From assembly GCF_000725545.1 (NCBI RefSeq), contig NZ_JNZP01000006.1, positions 1-64,000 of the forward strand: a DNA stretch of 64,000 nt, in the 5' to 3' direction. Below are positions 24,706 to 31,886 of this stretch, in pieces. Source of the stretch: Streptomyces exfoliatus. Its GTDB lineage: Bacteria > Actinomycetota > Actinomycetes > Streptomycetales > Streptomycetaceae. The notes below the pieces were generated by a model that saw only the letters and a program-made list of their open reading frames with translations, did no database searches and was not told where the DNA came from. Every line of letters starts with the position of its first letter. Within the stretch, counting starts at the first letter, position 1. Made by a program: the position numbers and the translations under genes.

Positions 24706-24771
24706 TGAAACAGCGGCATCCTTCGCCGCATCTGCTGTCAGACGGCAAGACGCCAGAAGGAGGCGAGTCGC

Positions 24772-25209
24772 ATGTCCGACGTCTCTCACCGTCGTGGTGA
24801 CATCGCTGGACACCCTGACGCCACCGAAATGCGGGACAGGTACGCCCGTGTACTCCAGACCCGAGGGGTCACGGCCGTCGAGGAGCTCGTGATCCTCGCC
24901 GGCGTCTACGCCGCGATCTCGGCGTGGACGGTCCACTTCTCCGCGACCCAGCCCGCACTCGCCATCACCAACCTGGTCGTCGGCGTCGCCCTCGCGATCC
25001 TCGGCCTGTGCATGTCGATGGCTCCGGAGCGGTCGCAGGACCTGAACTTCGTCGTTCTGCTGATGGGCGCGTGGCTGATCATCGCCCCGTGGGTGGTCGG
25101 ACAGAGCCCCGACACAGGCACCGTTCTCAGCAACGTGATCACCGGCGCGTGCGTCTGCCTGTTCTCCCTCACGGCCGGCGGAATGCTCATGAGCAAGCGA
25201 AGGACGTGA
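24772..25209 (+). CDS. SPW-repeat integral membrane protein
   Basis: 145 residues. Cytoplasmic N-terminus (MSDVSHRRGD...) followed by four hydrophobic helices arranged as two SPW-type units: AVEELVILAGVYAAISAWTVHF with ITNLVVGVALAILGL, then NFVVLLMGAWLIIAPWVV with NVITGACVCLFSL. The Ser-Ala-Trp and Ala-Pro-Trp motifs define the family. Function unknown. GGAGGCGAG precedes the ATG. A strong hairpin ends the transcript. Confidence 0.85.
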   Translation: MSDVSHRRGDIAGHPDATEMRDRYARVLQTRGVTAVEELVILAGVYAAISAWTVHFSATQPALAITNLVVGVALAILGLCMSMAPERSQDLNFVVLLMGAWLIIAPWVVGQSPDTGTVLSNVITGACVCLFSLTAGGMLMSKRRT

Positions 25210-25227
25210 CCTGCTGATCCTCTCCCG

Positions 25228-25263
25228 GAACGGCGGCTCCTCCCCTCGGAGGCGCCGCCGTTC
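25228..25263 (+). terminator. Hairpin terminator of the SPW gene
   Basis: GAACGGCGGC (25228-25237) and GCCGCCGTTC (25254-25263) are exact inverted copies, with an inner CCTCC/GGAGG stem and a four-base loop. Confidence 0.8.
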
Positions 25264-25288
25264 ACTGCCGTACCCGGAACCACGCGGA

Positions 25289-25372
25289 GCCGGTACGGCG
25301 TGCTCACCGGACCCGTACCGCGCCGGTACGGCGTGCTCACCGGACCCGTACAGAGCCGGTACGGCACGTTCG
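25289..25372. repeat. 33-bp tandem repeat, about 2.5 copies
   Basis: Units begin GCCGGTACGGCGTGCTCACC at 25289 and 25322, and a diverged partial unit at 25355. The first two copies are almost identical. Across each junction GTACCGCGCCGGTAC-like dyads form. It lies in the promoter region of the GNAT-AAA gene. The period is a multiple of three and one frame is open, but the ribosome site and start at 25465 make it noncoding. Confidence 0.75.
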
Positions 25373-25464
25373 CCCGCCCCGCCTTGTGCAGGATGGCGCA
25401 CGACCGGGCTCCGGCCGCGCGCCTAGCCTCGCCGCAACGGCACCAACGAGGGGCGGCACCACCG

Positions 25465-26754
25465 GTGAACTGGCACATCCACGACTACCGCGAGAGCGAT
25501 CTCGCCTCCGTCGTCCACCTGATCGACACGACCGCGGAGCTCGGGCAGGAGTCCGTCTTCTCCCTGGCCGAGTGCATCGGAGCCCTCACCACCCGCCAGC
25601 CGGCCGTGGTCGCCGTCCACCAGGGCGCGCCCATCGGCGCCGCGCTCGCCTGTGTGTCCGGCGAACGGGCCTGGGTCATGCGGATCGCGATCTCCTCCGC
25701 CTGGCGCGGCCGGGGCCTGGCCAGCGCCCTCCTCGTGGAGCTGGAGCGACGGCTCGTCGCCGCCCGGGTCGGGCGGATCGCCTACGTCCTGCCGGAGGAG
25801 GAACTCCTCGGCGAGGGCCTCCTGAACGCCGGGTACACGCGCCAGCCGGCCGTCGCGTACTTCGAGAAGGTGGAACCCCTGCACGGGCCCGCCGCCGGGC
25901 TCCTCGACGACCTGGGCGGCCGGCTGCTCCCCGGCGACCTGTGGGCCAAGGTCGCCGGGATGGAGCGGGAGAAGGACCTGATCGAGCGCCGGGTGGTGCT
26001 GCCGCTCGCCGAGCCCGAGCGGGCCGGGCGCCACGGCGTGCGGCCGCCGCGCGCGGTCTGTCTGTTCGGCCCGCCGGGCACCGGCAAGACGACGTTCGCC
26101 CGAGGCATCGCCTCCCGTCTGGGCTGGCCGTTCGTGGAGATCCTGCCGTCCCGCCTCGCCGACGAGGGGAACCTCGCCGCCGCCCTGCGGTCGGCGTTCG
26201 CGCGGATCGCCGAACTGGAGCGGGTCCTCGTCTTCATCGACGAGGTCGAGGAGATCGCCCCGGTGCGCTCGGAGCCCGCGCAGCCCGGCGGCATGCACGG
26301 GGTGACGAACGAACTCCTCAAGCTGATACCGGGCTTCCGGGAGCGGGACGAGCGGCTGCTCGTCTGCGCGACCAACTCGATCCGCTCCCTCGACCCGGCC
26401 TTCCTGCGCCCCGGACGCTTCGACTACCTCATTCCGATCGGTACGCCGGACAAGGCGGCGCGGGCGGCGATCTGGGCCCGCTACACGGACGGCCGCGCGG
26501 ACGTCGACATCGACGAACTGGTGCTGGCGAGCGAGCTGTTCACGCCAGCCGACATCGAGCACGCGGCCCGGATCGCCGCCCAGGCCTCCTTCGAGCGTGA
26601 TCTGCTCGCGGTCGGCGGGCGGGGCGGCGAGGGGCCGGTGCCCGGGGCGAGCACCGCGGACTACCTGGAGGCCATCGGGCAGTGCCGGCCGACGGTCACC
26701 CCCGCCATGGTCGAGCAGTTCGCCTCCGACATCACCACTCACGCCCGGACGTGA
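25465..26754 (+). CDS. GNAT acetyltransferase-AAA+ ATPase fusion protein
   Basis: 429 residues from GTG 25465 (MNWHIHDYRESD), preceded by GAGGGG. Residues 1-135 are a GNAT domain with the acetyl-CoA loop SAWRGRGLASALL (79-90). Residues about 165-429 are an AAA+ module: Walker A GPPGTGKTT (202-210), Walker B VLVFIDE (254-260), sensor ATN (CATNSIRSLDPAF) and Arg-finger-type LRPGRFDYLIP. Such a fusion suggests an ATP-driven remodeller that also acetylates, or senses through a dead GNAT fold, a protein partner. No partner gene is adjacent. The 3' end overlaps the convergent PfkB gene by 23 bp. Confidence 0.85.
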   Translation: MNWHIHDYRESDLASVVHLIDTTAELGQESVFSLAECIGALTTRQPAVVAVHQGAPIGAALACVSGERAWVMRIAISSAWRGRGLASALLVELERRLVAARVGRIAYVLPEEELLGEGLLNAGYTRQPAVAYFEKVEPLHGPAAGLLDDLGGRLLPGDLWAKVAGMEREKDLIERRVVLPLAEPERAGRHGVRPPRAVCLFGPPGTGKTTFARGIASRLGWPFVEILPSRLADEGNLAAALRSAFARIAELERVLVFIDEVEEIAPVRSEPAQPGGMHGVTNELLKLIPGFRERDERLLVCATNSIRSLDPAFLRPGRFDYLIPIGTPDKAARAAIWARYTDGRADVDIDELVLASELFTPADIEHAARIAAQASFERDLLAVGGRGGEGPVPGASTADYLEAIGQCRPTVTPAMVEQFASDITTHART

Positions 26755-27691
26755 CGGCGAACTCCTGCCGGGCCGCGTCCAGTTCGGCCCGGTCGGGCGG
26801 CTGGGCGCCGGCCCGCGAGACGGTCACGGCCGCCGCCGCGCCGGCCCTCCGCAGCAGCCCCGCGAGGTCCGCTGCGCCGAGTCCGCCGAGGGCTGCCCTG
26901 TCCTGCCCGGCGAGGGTGTCGAGGACGGCGGACATGAAGGAGTCGCCCGCGCCGACCGTGTCCACGACGGAGACCCGCGGCGCGTCCGCGGTGACCGTCT
27001 CCCGCCGGGTGAGGGCGAGCGACCCGGCGGCGCCCCGGGTGACCAGGACGACGGCGGGGCCGAGGGCGAGCCAGCGGGCGGCGACCGTGTGCGGGCCCTC
27101 CCCCGGGTACAGCCAGGCGAGGTCCTCGTCACTGGCCTTCACCAGGTCGGCGAGGGCGACACAGCGCTCGACGCGCCGGACCGCGTCGGTGTGGTCCCCC
27201 ATCAGGTCGGGCCGCACGTTCGGGTCGTAGCTGACCGTGGCCCCGGCGCGGAGCCGTTCGGTCACGGCGAGGACGGCCGTCGAGCCGGGCTCGGTGACGG
27301 CCGCGATCGAGCCGATGTGGACGTGCGCGGGGGTGATTCCGGGGGTGAATCCGGGGTCGAGCGGGGCCGGGCCCGCCTCCAGCGTCCAGGTGATGTCGAA
27401 GGTGTACGCGGCCTGGCCGTGGGCGTCGAGACCTACGACCGCCGACGGGGTGCGTGCGGGAACACCGCCGATCTCGACCCGTACGCCCGCGCCCTTGAGG
27501 TGGTCGGCGATCAGCCGCCCGGTCGGGTCCTCGGCGAGCTGGGTGAGCAGGGTGACGTCACGGCCCAGGCGGCCGAGGCCGTAGGCGACGTTGGCGGGGC
27601 TGCCGCCGGGGTGGACCCGGTCGGGGGCGCCGGAGCCCGCCGGGGCGCGGACGATGTCGGCGACGCACTCGCCGATCACCAGGAAGGACAT
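26732..27691 (-). CDS. PfkB-family sugar kinase, probable fructokinase
   Basis: 319 residues. N-terminal GECVADIV...PGGSPANVAYGLGRLG is PfkB motif 1 and C-terminal VVDTVGAGDSFMSAVLDTL is motif 2 with the catalytic Asp in GAGD. The length and TFDITWTLEAGP segment fit ribokinase-family fructokinases. Immediately upstream lies the broken 3' end of a GH32-like fructan/sucrose hydrolase, which supports fructose as substrate. Phosphorylates the free sugar in the cytoplasm. Confidence 0.88.
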   Translation of the reverse strand: MSFLVIGECVADIVRAPAGSGAPDRVHPGGSPANVAYGLGRLGRDVTLLTQLAEDPTGRLIADHLKGAGVRVEIGGVPARTPSAVVGLDAHGQAAYTFDITWTLEAGPAPLDPGFTPGITPAHVHIGSIAAVTEPGSTAVLAVTERLRAGATVSYDPNVRPDLMGDHTDAVRRVERCVALADLVKASDEDLAWLYPGEGPHTVAARWLALGPAVVLVTRGAAGSLALTRRETVTADAPRVSVVDTVGAGDSFMSAVLDTLAGQDRAALGGLGAADLAGLLRRAGAAAAVTVSRAGAQPPDRAELDAARQEFAVTSGREW

Positions 27692-28090
27692 GGGTCATAG
27701 CTCCTTGGCGGTAGGTGTCCTGGTAGCCGGCCCGGCCGCCGAAGACGTTCCGTCCGACGTGGCCGACGGCGTAGGTGGCGGCGGTGTCGGTGTGGTCGAT
27801 GATCCGGTTCCCGTCGAGGAAGACCTCGATGCGGGGGCCGGTGGACGATCCGGAGATGGTAGGTGACTCCGTGCCGTACGAGGGCGGGGACCCGGGCGAG
27901 GGCGGTCGCGCCGGGGAAGGAGCCGCCCCGGCGTACGAAGACCTTCGGTGCGGAGCGGGCCACGAGGACGCGGAGCTCGACGGAGCCGTCGGCGGCGAAG
28001 GGCAGCTCACCGTGGCGGGGTGTGGTGTCGACGTCCGGGTCGGGGCTGCTCGCCTCGCGGTGGAGGCGGAGGTTACCCGAACCGGCTTCC
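27692..28090 (-). pseudogene. Frameshifted C-terminal remnant of a GH32-like glycoside hydrolase
   Basis: On the minus strand the frame encoding ADGSVELRVLVARSAPKVFVRR...VRHGVTYHLRIV is interrupted at about 27842-27848. The adjacent frame continues as GPRIEVFLDGNRIIDHTD, then AVGHVGRNVFGGRAGYQDTY. A further one-base shift would give an end AKEL-stop just before the kinase start. Together these read as the C-terminal beta-sandwich of levanase/sucrose hydrolases (YHLKV, IDTxDT, GLNVFxGxxxFQD pattern). The catalytic domain is absent. Two frameshifts and the missing 5' part make it a gene relic beside its former partner kinase. Family call is moderate. Confidence 0.6.
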
Positions 28091-28171
28091 GACCGATGCC
28101 AATATCTTGTTCACGTCAGGACGCCGCCGGAGTCGCCGGGGGTGTCGGCGGCAGGGTGAGGGGGATTCCGG

Positions 28172-28750
28172 GTGGAGACGGTCGAGGGGCTCGCGGTCAT
28201 GGCGTTCGCCGACGGGAAGGAGCTGGAGGCCTGGCTGGAGCGGCACCACGGGGACACCCCCGGCATCTGGCTGCTGCTCGCCCGCAAGGGATCGGACCTC
28301 GCCTCGCCGAACGCCGACGAGATCCTCGACGGCACGCTGATCTACGGCTGGATCACCGGCAAGCGCAAGGCCCTAGACGAGCGGTCCTACCTCCAGAAGA
28401 TCACCCCGCGCCGGCCGCGCAGCCTCTGGTCCCAGGTCAACGTCCGGCAGATCGAGGCCCTCACCGCCGCCGGCCGGATGCGCGAGCCGGGCCTCGCGGA
28501 GGTACGGGCGGCGCAGGCCGACGGGCGGTGGGAGGCCGCGTACCCCTCGCAGAAGGACGCGACCGTGCCGGACGACCTCGCGGCGGCCCTGGCGGCCGAT
28601 CCGCGGGCCGCCGAGGCATTCGAGGCCCTCGGGAAGACCGACCGCTACCTCGTGATCCTCAGCCTGCTCCAGGCCCGCACGGCGAAGACCAGGACGGCCC
28701 GCCTCGAACGGGCGGTGGCGGCGCTGCGGGCGGGCGGGACGCCTCGCTGA
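28172..28750 (+). CDS. YdeI/OmpD-associated-type protein
   Basis: 192 residues. ADGKELEAWLERHHGDTPGIWLLLARKGS, LDGTLIYGWITGKRKALDERSYLQKITPRRPRSLWSQVN and the C-terminal KTDRYLVILSLLQARTAKTRTARLERAV are the hallmark blocks of the YdeI family. The role is poorly known; relatives are named from bacteriocin or antimicrobial-peptide tolerance. GTG start with AGGGGG about ten bases upstream. A terminator-like dyad overlaps the stop. Confidence 0.85.
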   Translation: METVEGLAVMAFADGKELEAWLERHHGDTPGIWLLLARKGSDLASPNADEILDGTLIYGWITGKRKALDERSYLQKITPRRPRSLWSQVNVRQIEALTAAGRMREPGLAEVRAAQADGRWEAAYPSQKDATVPDDLAAALAADPRAAEAFEALGKTDRYLVILSLLQARTAKTRTARLERAVAALRAGGTPR

Positions 28751-28779
28751 GGGAGCCGCCGCGAGAGCGGGCGAGGCGT
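28739..28779 (+). terminator. Dyad at the end of the YdeI-like gene
   Basis: ACGCCTCGC (28739-28747) and GCGAGGCGT (28771-28779) are exact inverted copies with a 23-base loop. It spans the stop codon and lies between convergent genes. Confidence 0.5.
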
Positions 28780-28784
28780 GCGCC

Positions 28785-29345
28785 TCAGCCCCGGCGGCGC
28801 CGGTAGAGCACCTGGTGGGCGTCCCACTCGACGAAGGACTCGGCGTACTCCAGGCCGACGGCCTCCAGGAGCCGGCGGGAGCGATGGTTCTCCTCCTGGG
28901 TGACCGCGACGACGCTCGGCGTACCCTCCAGGGTCGTCGCGAGGACGGCGCCGACCGCCTCCCGCGCGTAGCCGCTCCCCCAGTGCTCGGGCAGGAACTG
29001 GTACGACAGTTCCGTCTCCCCGTCCCGCGCGGCCGGCTCCACCGTGACCAGGCCGAGCACGACGCCGTCCTCCGCCCGGACCACGGCGTGGACGCCGGGC
29101 GCCCCGACGATCCTGCTGCGCCGGATGCGGACGACGGACTCGATGACGGGGCCGCCCAGGTGGCGCCGTACGTCGGGGTCGGTCCACAGCCGGGTCACGG
29201 CGTCCAGGTCGGAGTCCCGCACGGGCCGCAGGCGCAGACGCCCGGTGGTGAGCGACCCGAGGGAGGCGGCTGGTTCCGGGACCGGAATCGGGGCCGGGTT
29301 CGGAACCGGGGCGGGGTGCGGGGGGATGGCCACGCCGCCGATCAT
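28785..29345 (-). CDS. GNAT family N-acetyltransferase, RimJ/RimL type
   Basis: 186 residues. A Pro-rich leader (PxP repeats, residues 8-27) is followed by the GNAT core: LTTGRLRLRPVRDSDLDAVTRLWTDPDVRRHLGG, acetyl-CoA loop PEHWGSGYAREAV and the ENHRSRRLLEAVGLEYAES helix typical of RimJ/RimL-like enzymes. The substrate, probably a protein N-terminus or small amine, is unknown. The Pro-rich start may be an upstream extension; a start inside SLTTGRL is not excluded. Confidence 0.85.
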   Translation of the reverse strand: MIGGVAIPPHPAPVPNPAPIPVPEPAASLGSLTTGRLRLRPVRDSDLDAVTRLWTDPDVRRHLGGPVIESVVRIRRSRIVGAPGVHAVVRAEDGVVLGLVTVEPAARDGETELSYQFLPEHWGSGYAREAVGAVLATTLEGTPSVVAVTQEENHRSRRLLEAVGLEYAESFVEWDAHQVLYRRRRG

Positions 29346-29473
29346 CTCAGGCCGCGTACCGGCCCCCGGGCAGGGGCGAGGTCAACGGCGATCCGGGCCG
29401 CCGGTCCTAGAACCATCGGCCGACGCGGGTTCGGTTCCGGGGCCGAGGCGGGGACGGAGCCCGGACGGCCACG

Positions 29474-30127
29474 ATGAGCGTCATGCGAATCGGAATTCTC
29501 GGCACGGGAAACGTAGGACAGGCACTCGCCTCGGCGTGGGCGCGGGCCGGCCACGACGTGGTCGTCGGGTCACGGCGGCCCGACGACCCGGAGCTGCGGA
29601 CGAGGCTTCGGGAGCTCACCGCGGAGGGAGTACGGATCGACAGCTCGGCGGGGGCCGCCGCGCACGCCGAGGTACTGGTGAACGCCACGCCCGGCACGGC
29701 CTCCGTGGCCCTGCTCCGCACGATCGGGGCCCCCGCGCTCACCGGGAAGGTCATCCTCGACGTCGGCGTCGGCTTCCTCGAGGACGGGACGCTGTCCCAT
29801 CCGGTCGTCAGCCTCGGCGAGGAGATCCAGGAGGCGTTCCCCAGGACGCCGGTGGTGAAGACGCTCTGCACGATCGACCGGAAGGTGATGGTCGCGCCGG
29901 ACTCCCTGGAGGGTCCCGGCACGGTGTTCCTCTCGGGGGACGACACGGCGGCGAAGAAGACGGTACGGGGCCTGCTCGCCGATCTCGGCTGGTCCGACGA
30001 CGCGCTGCTCGACCTGGGCGGCATCGCCACGGCCCGGGGCCAGGAGAACTTCGCCCTGCTCTTCATGGGGATCGCGACGGCAACGGGCACCTATGAGTTC
30101 GGCATCCGGGTCGTCCTCCCCGGGTAG
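29474..30127 (+). CDS. NADPH-dependent F420 reductase-like dinucleotide-binding protein
   Basis: 217 residues. Rossmann start RIGILGTGNVGQALASAWARAGHDVVVGSRRPDDP is of the F420H2:NADP oxidoreductase type. The next blocks, HAEVLVNATPGTASVALL and KVILDVG, and the terminal GGIATARGQENFALLFMGIA fit the group. Whether it really uses F420 is uncertain; many homologues are only annotated as NAD(P)-binding. The ATG at 29474 is one of two close starts (MSVMRIG). Confidence 0.8.
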   Translation: MSVMRIGILGTGNVGQALASAWARAGHDVVVGSRRPDDPELRTRLRELTAEGVRIDSSAGAAAHAEVLVNATPGTASVALLRTIGAPALTGKVILDVGVGFLEDGTLSHPVVSLGEEIQEAFPRTPVVKTLCTIDRKVMVAPDSLEGPGTVFLSGDDTAAKKTVRGLLADLGWSDDALLDLGGIATARGQENFALLFMGIATATGTYEFGIRVVLPG

Positions 30128-30139
30128 GGCCTGTCCGTC

Positions 30140-30158
30140 CGATGTGGGCCGCCCATCG
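30140..30158. terminator. Short bidirectional hairpin
   Basis: CGATGTGGGC pairs with GCCCATCG around one base, with a bulged T. It lies between convergent genes ending at 30127 and 30246. Confidence 0.5.
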
Positions 30159-30245
30159 CGGTGTCGGCTGAGCTCCACCCCGGAACTTCCTCGCAGCGGT
30201 CCCCGCGCGCGACGACGAGCGCCGCCGGACCGCCGGCGGCCGGGC

Positions 30246-31400
30246 TCAGTCGGCCATGCGTCGTGTCAGGGCTGCCAGCGCTCCGGGCCTGCGGCCCGGT
30301 ACCCGGCGCCGCAGGGCGATGAGTGCGGGACCGAGGGCCCGGGCCCGCTCCTGGTCGCCGATCAGCTGCCACTGGTGGTGGGCCCGGTCCACGGCCCCCT
30401 CGACGTCGGGGTCGTCCGTAGGCTGCCCCAGCGCGAGCCTGGACTCGGCGGCGGCGAGCCACAGTTCGCAGCTGCGGGCGGGTTCCCCGGCGAGGCGGGC
30501 GAGGTCGGCCCGTACCTCCGTCCAGTGGACGGCCTCTCCGGACCGGGGCCCGTGGCGGCGCAGCGCCTCGCGCTCCCAGGCGGCGGCGACGGCCGCCGCC
30601 TCCCCGTGCCGTCCCGCCATGGCCGCCGCGAGGATCGCCGGGTGCGGATCCCGGTCCACGGCCGGCGCGTGGGCCGGGGCGGGCGCGAGGAGACGCGCCT
30701 CCGGCGCGGTCGCGGCAGCGTGCGCTGCGGACTCCGCGTGGAGCGTGGCGTACGGGAGGCGGGCGCCGGAGCGCCAGAGTTCCGCCCAGGACCGCAGATA
30801 GCCGGGGGTCATCGGTTCGCCCCGGCGCGGGGCGGGGGCCACCCGGCCGTAGAGGAGGGATCCGGGCCCCAGGTGCAGCAGGTCGGGTGTGGTGGCGAGG
30901 CGCTCCCACACGGCGGGGTCCGCCGCGAGGTCCGCGACGACCGTCGTGGTGCCGGGGGGCCGTACGCCGAGTTCGCCGGCGAGCCAGTGCCAGGGCAGCG
31001 CCGTGTAGCGGAGGGTCGCCGGGGTGGTGCGCGCGAGCGCGAGGTGGGGCAGTCCCTGGCGGCGGTCGAGATGGAGCTGGCCGGCGAGGCAGAGGACCAT
31101 CGGGCCCGGACTCGCCGCCGCGGCGCGCAGCCGGGTGAGCACGGTCTGCGGGTCGAGCGGGTCGGCGAGTTCGACGACCGTCGCGGTGGTGGTGCCGGTG
31201 AGGACTCCGGGCGGTACGGCGGCGAGAGCCGGCAGCACGGAAGCGGCGTCCATGACACGCCCCCGCCCGGCGGGCGCCGCCGCGAGCAGAACGGCGGTAC
31301 CGGTGACGGCGGCACCGGTGGCACCCGTGGCGGCGGTGACGGCGGAACGGACAGCAGCGGTTCCGGCCGCGGCAGGACCGGCGACCGCAGGACGGGCCAT
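30246..31400 (-). CDS. Degenerate caspase-like (CHAT/peptidase C14 fold) protein with helical C-terminus
   Basis: 384 residues from the ATG at 31400. The N-terminal part follows the pattern of small bacterial caspase domains: first strand TGTAVLLAAAPAGRG, LPALAAVPPGVL, strand-helix VVELADPLDPQTVLTRLRAAAASPGPMVLCLAGQ, then LPHLALARTTPATLRYTALPW and TTTVVADL. Where active members have the catalytic His (AGHG) it has AGQL, and no Cys sits after the next strand, so it would be inactive. The C-terminal half is helical and TPR-like (AWEREALRRHG..., SCELWLAAAESRLALG). The start is uncertain: the frame stays open to an ATG at 31739 through a Gly/Thr/Val-rich repetitive leader. The fold assignment is my inference. 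Confidence 0.6.
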   Translation of the reverse strand: MARPAVAGPAAAGTAAVRSAVTAATGATGAAVTGTAVLLAAAPAGRGRVMDAASVLPALAAVPPGVLTGTTTATVVELADPLDPQTVLTRLRAAAASPGPMVLCLAGQLHLDRRQGLPHLALARTTPATLRYTALPWHWLAGELGVRPPGTTTVVADLAADPAVWERLATTPDLLHLGPGSLLYGRVAPAPRRGEPMTPGYLRSWAELWRSGARLPYATLHAESAAHAAATAPEARLLAPAPAHAPAVDRDPHPAILAAAMAGRHGEAAAVAAAWEREALRRHGPRSGEAVHWTEVRADLARLAGEPARSCELWLAAAESRLALGQPTDDPDVEGAVDRAHHQWQLIGDQERARALGPALIALRRRVPGRRPGALAALTRRMAD

Positions 31401-31886
31401 CGACGCTCCGGGCGCGGCCGTACCGGTAACACCGGCTCCCAGAACACCCGTTACGCCCGCCGCGCCCGTCGCACCCCTCACGTGGCTCACATCCGTCACA
31501 CCCATCACGCCCCTCACACCCGCGTCCGTGACGCCCGGCCGGCTACCCGACAGACCCGCATCCGACGCCTCAACCACCACATGCGCCACGCCCGTTACCG
31601 CCGTCCGACCTGCTCCAGCCGGACCCGTCCCCGTTCTCGTACCCGCCCCGCCCGTGACCGTCGTGCGTGTGCCCACCGTGCCGATTCCGTCCTCGTTCAC
31701 CACACCGGCACCGTAACGCGTTGTGCCCCGCCCGCTCATCGCTGGGCCTTTGGCATATGCCAGAAGCACCACCGGATCGAGTGTTGCCAAATCCCTTACG
31801 GCCCGTCTCGGGCTGTGCAACAGTCGTGTCCGGGCCTCCCTTTCACACCCGGGCCTGGCCGTGCCGCGCCTGTATCGGAGTACGAC
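31401..31886. other. 486-bp interval with low-complexity sequence and a perfect palindrome
   Basis: 31401-31739 is low-complexity DNA that reads on the minus strand as Gly/Thr/Val-rich repeats and may be an N-terminal extension of the caspase-like protein. 31740-31886 is more AT-rich and should hold divergent promoters. It contains TGGCATATGCCA at 31751-31762 and a TGTTGC/GCAACA pair at about 31783-31813. Confidence 0.45.
31751..31762. promoter_or_regulatory. Perfect 12-bp palindrome TGGCATATGCCA
   Basis: A fully symmetrical site 124 bases upstream of the phosphatase ATG, inside the AT-rich promoter region. It is a plausible operator for an unidentified dimeric regulator. Confidence 0.45.

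Noticed and set aside
25289..25372. CRISPR array
   Set aside because: The units abut without spacers; it is a simple tandem repeat.
25300..25464. N-terminal extension of the GNAT-AAA protein through the 33-bp repeats
   Set aside because: The GNAT domain begins at the GTG at 25465 with a ribosome site, and the repeat translates to low-quality Arg/Gly-rich sequence.
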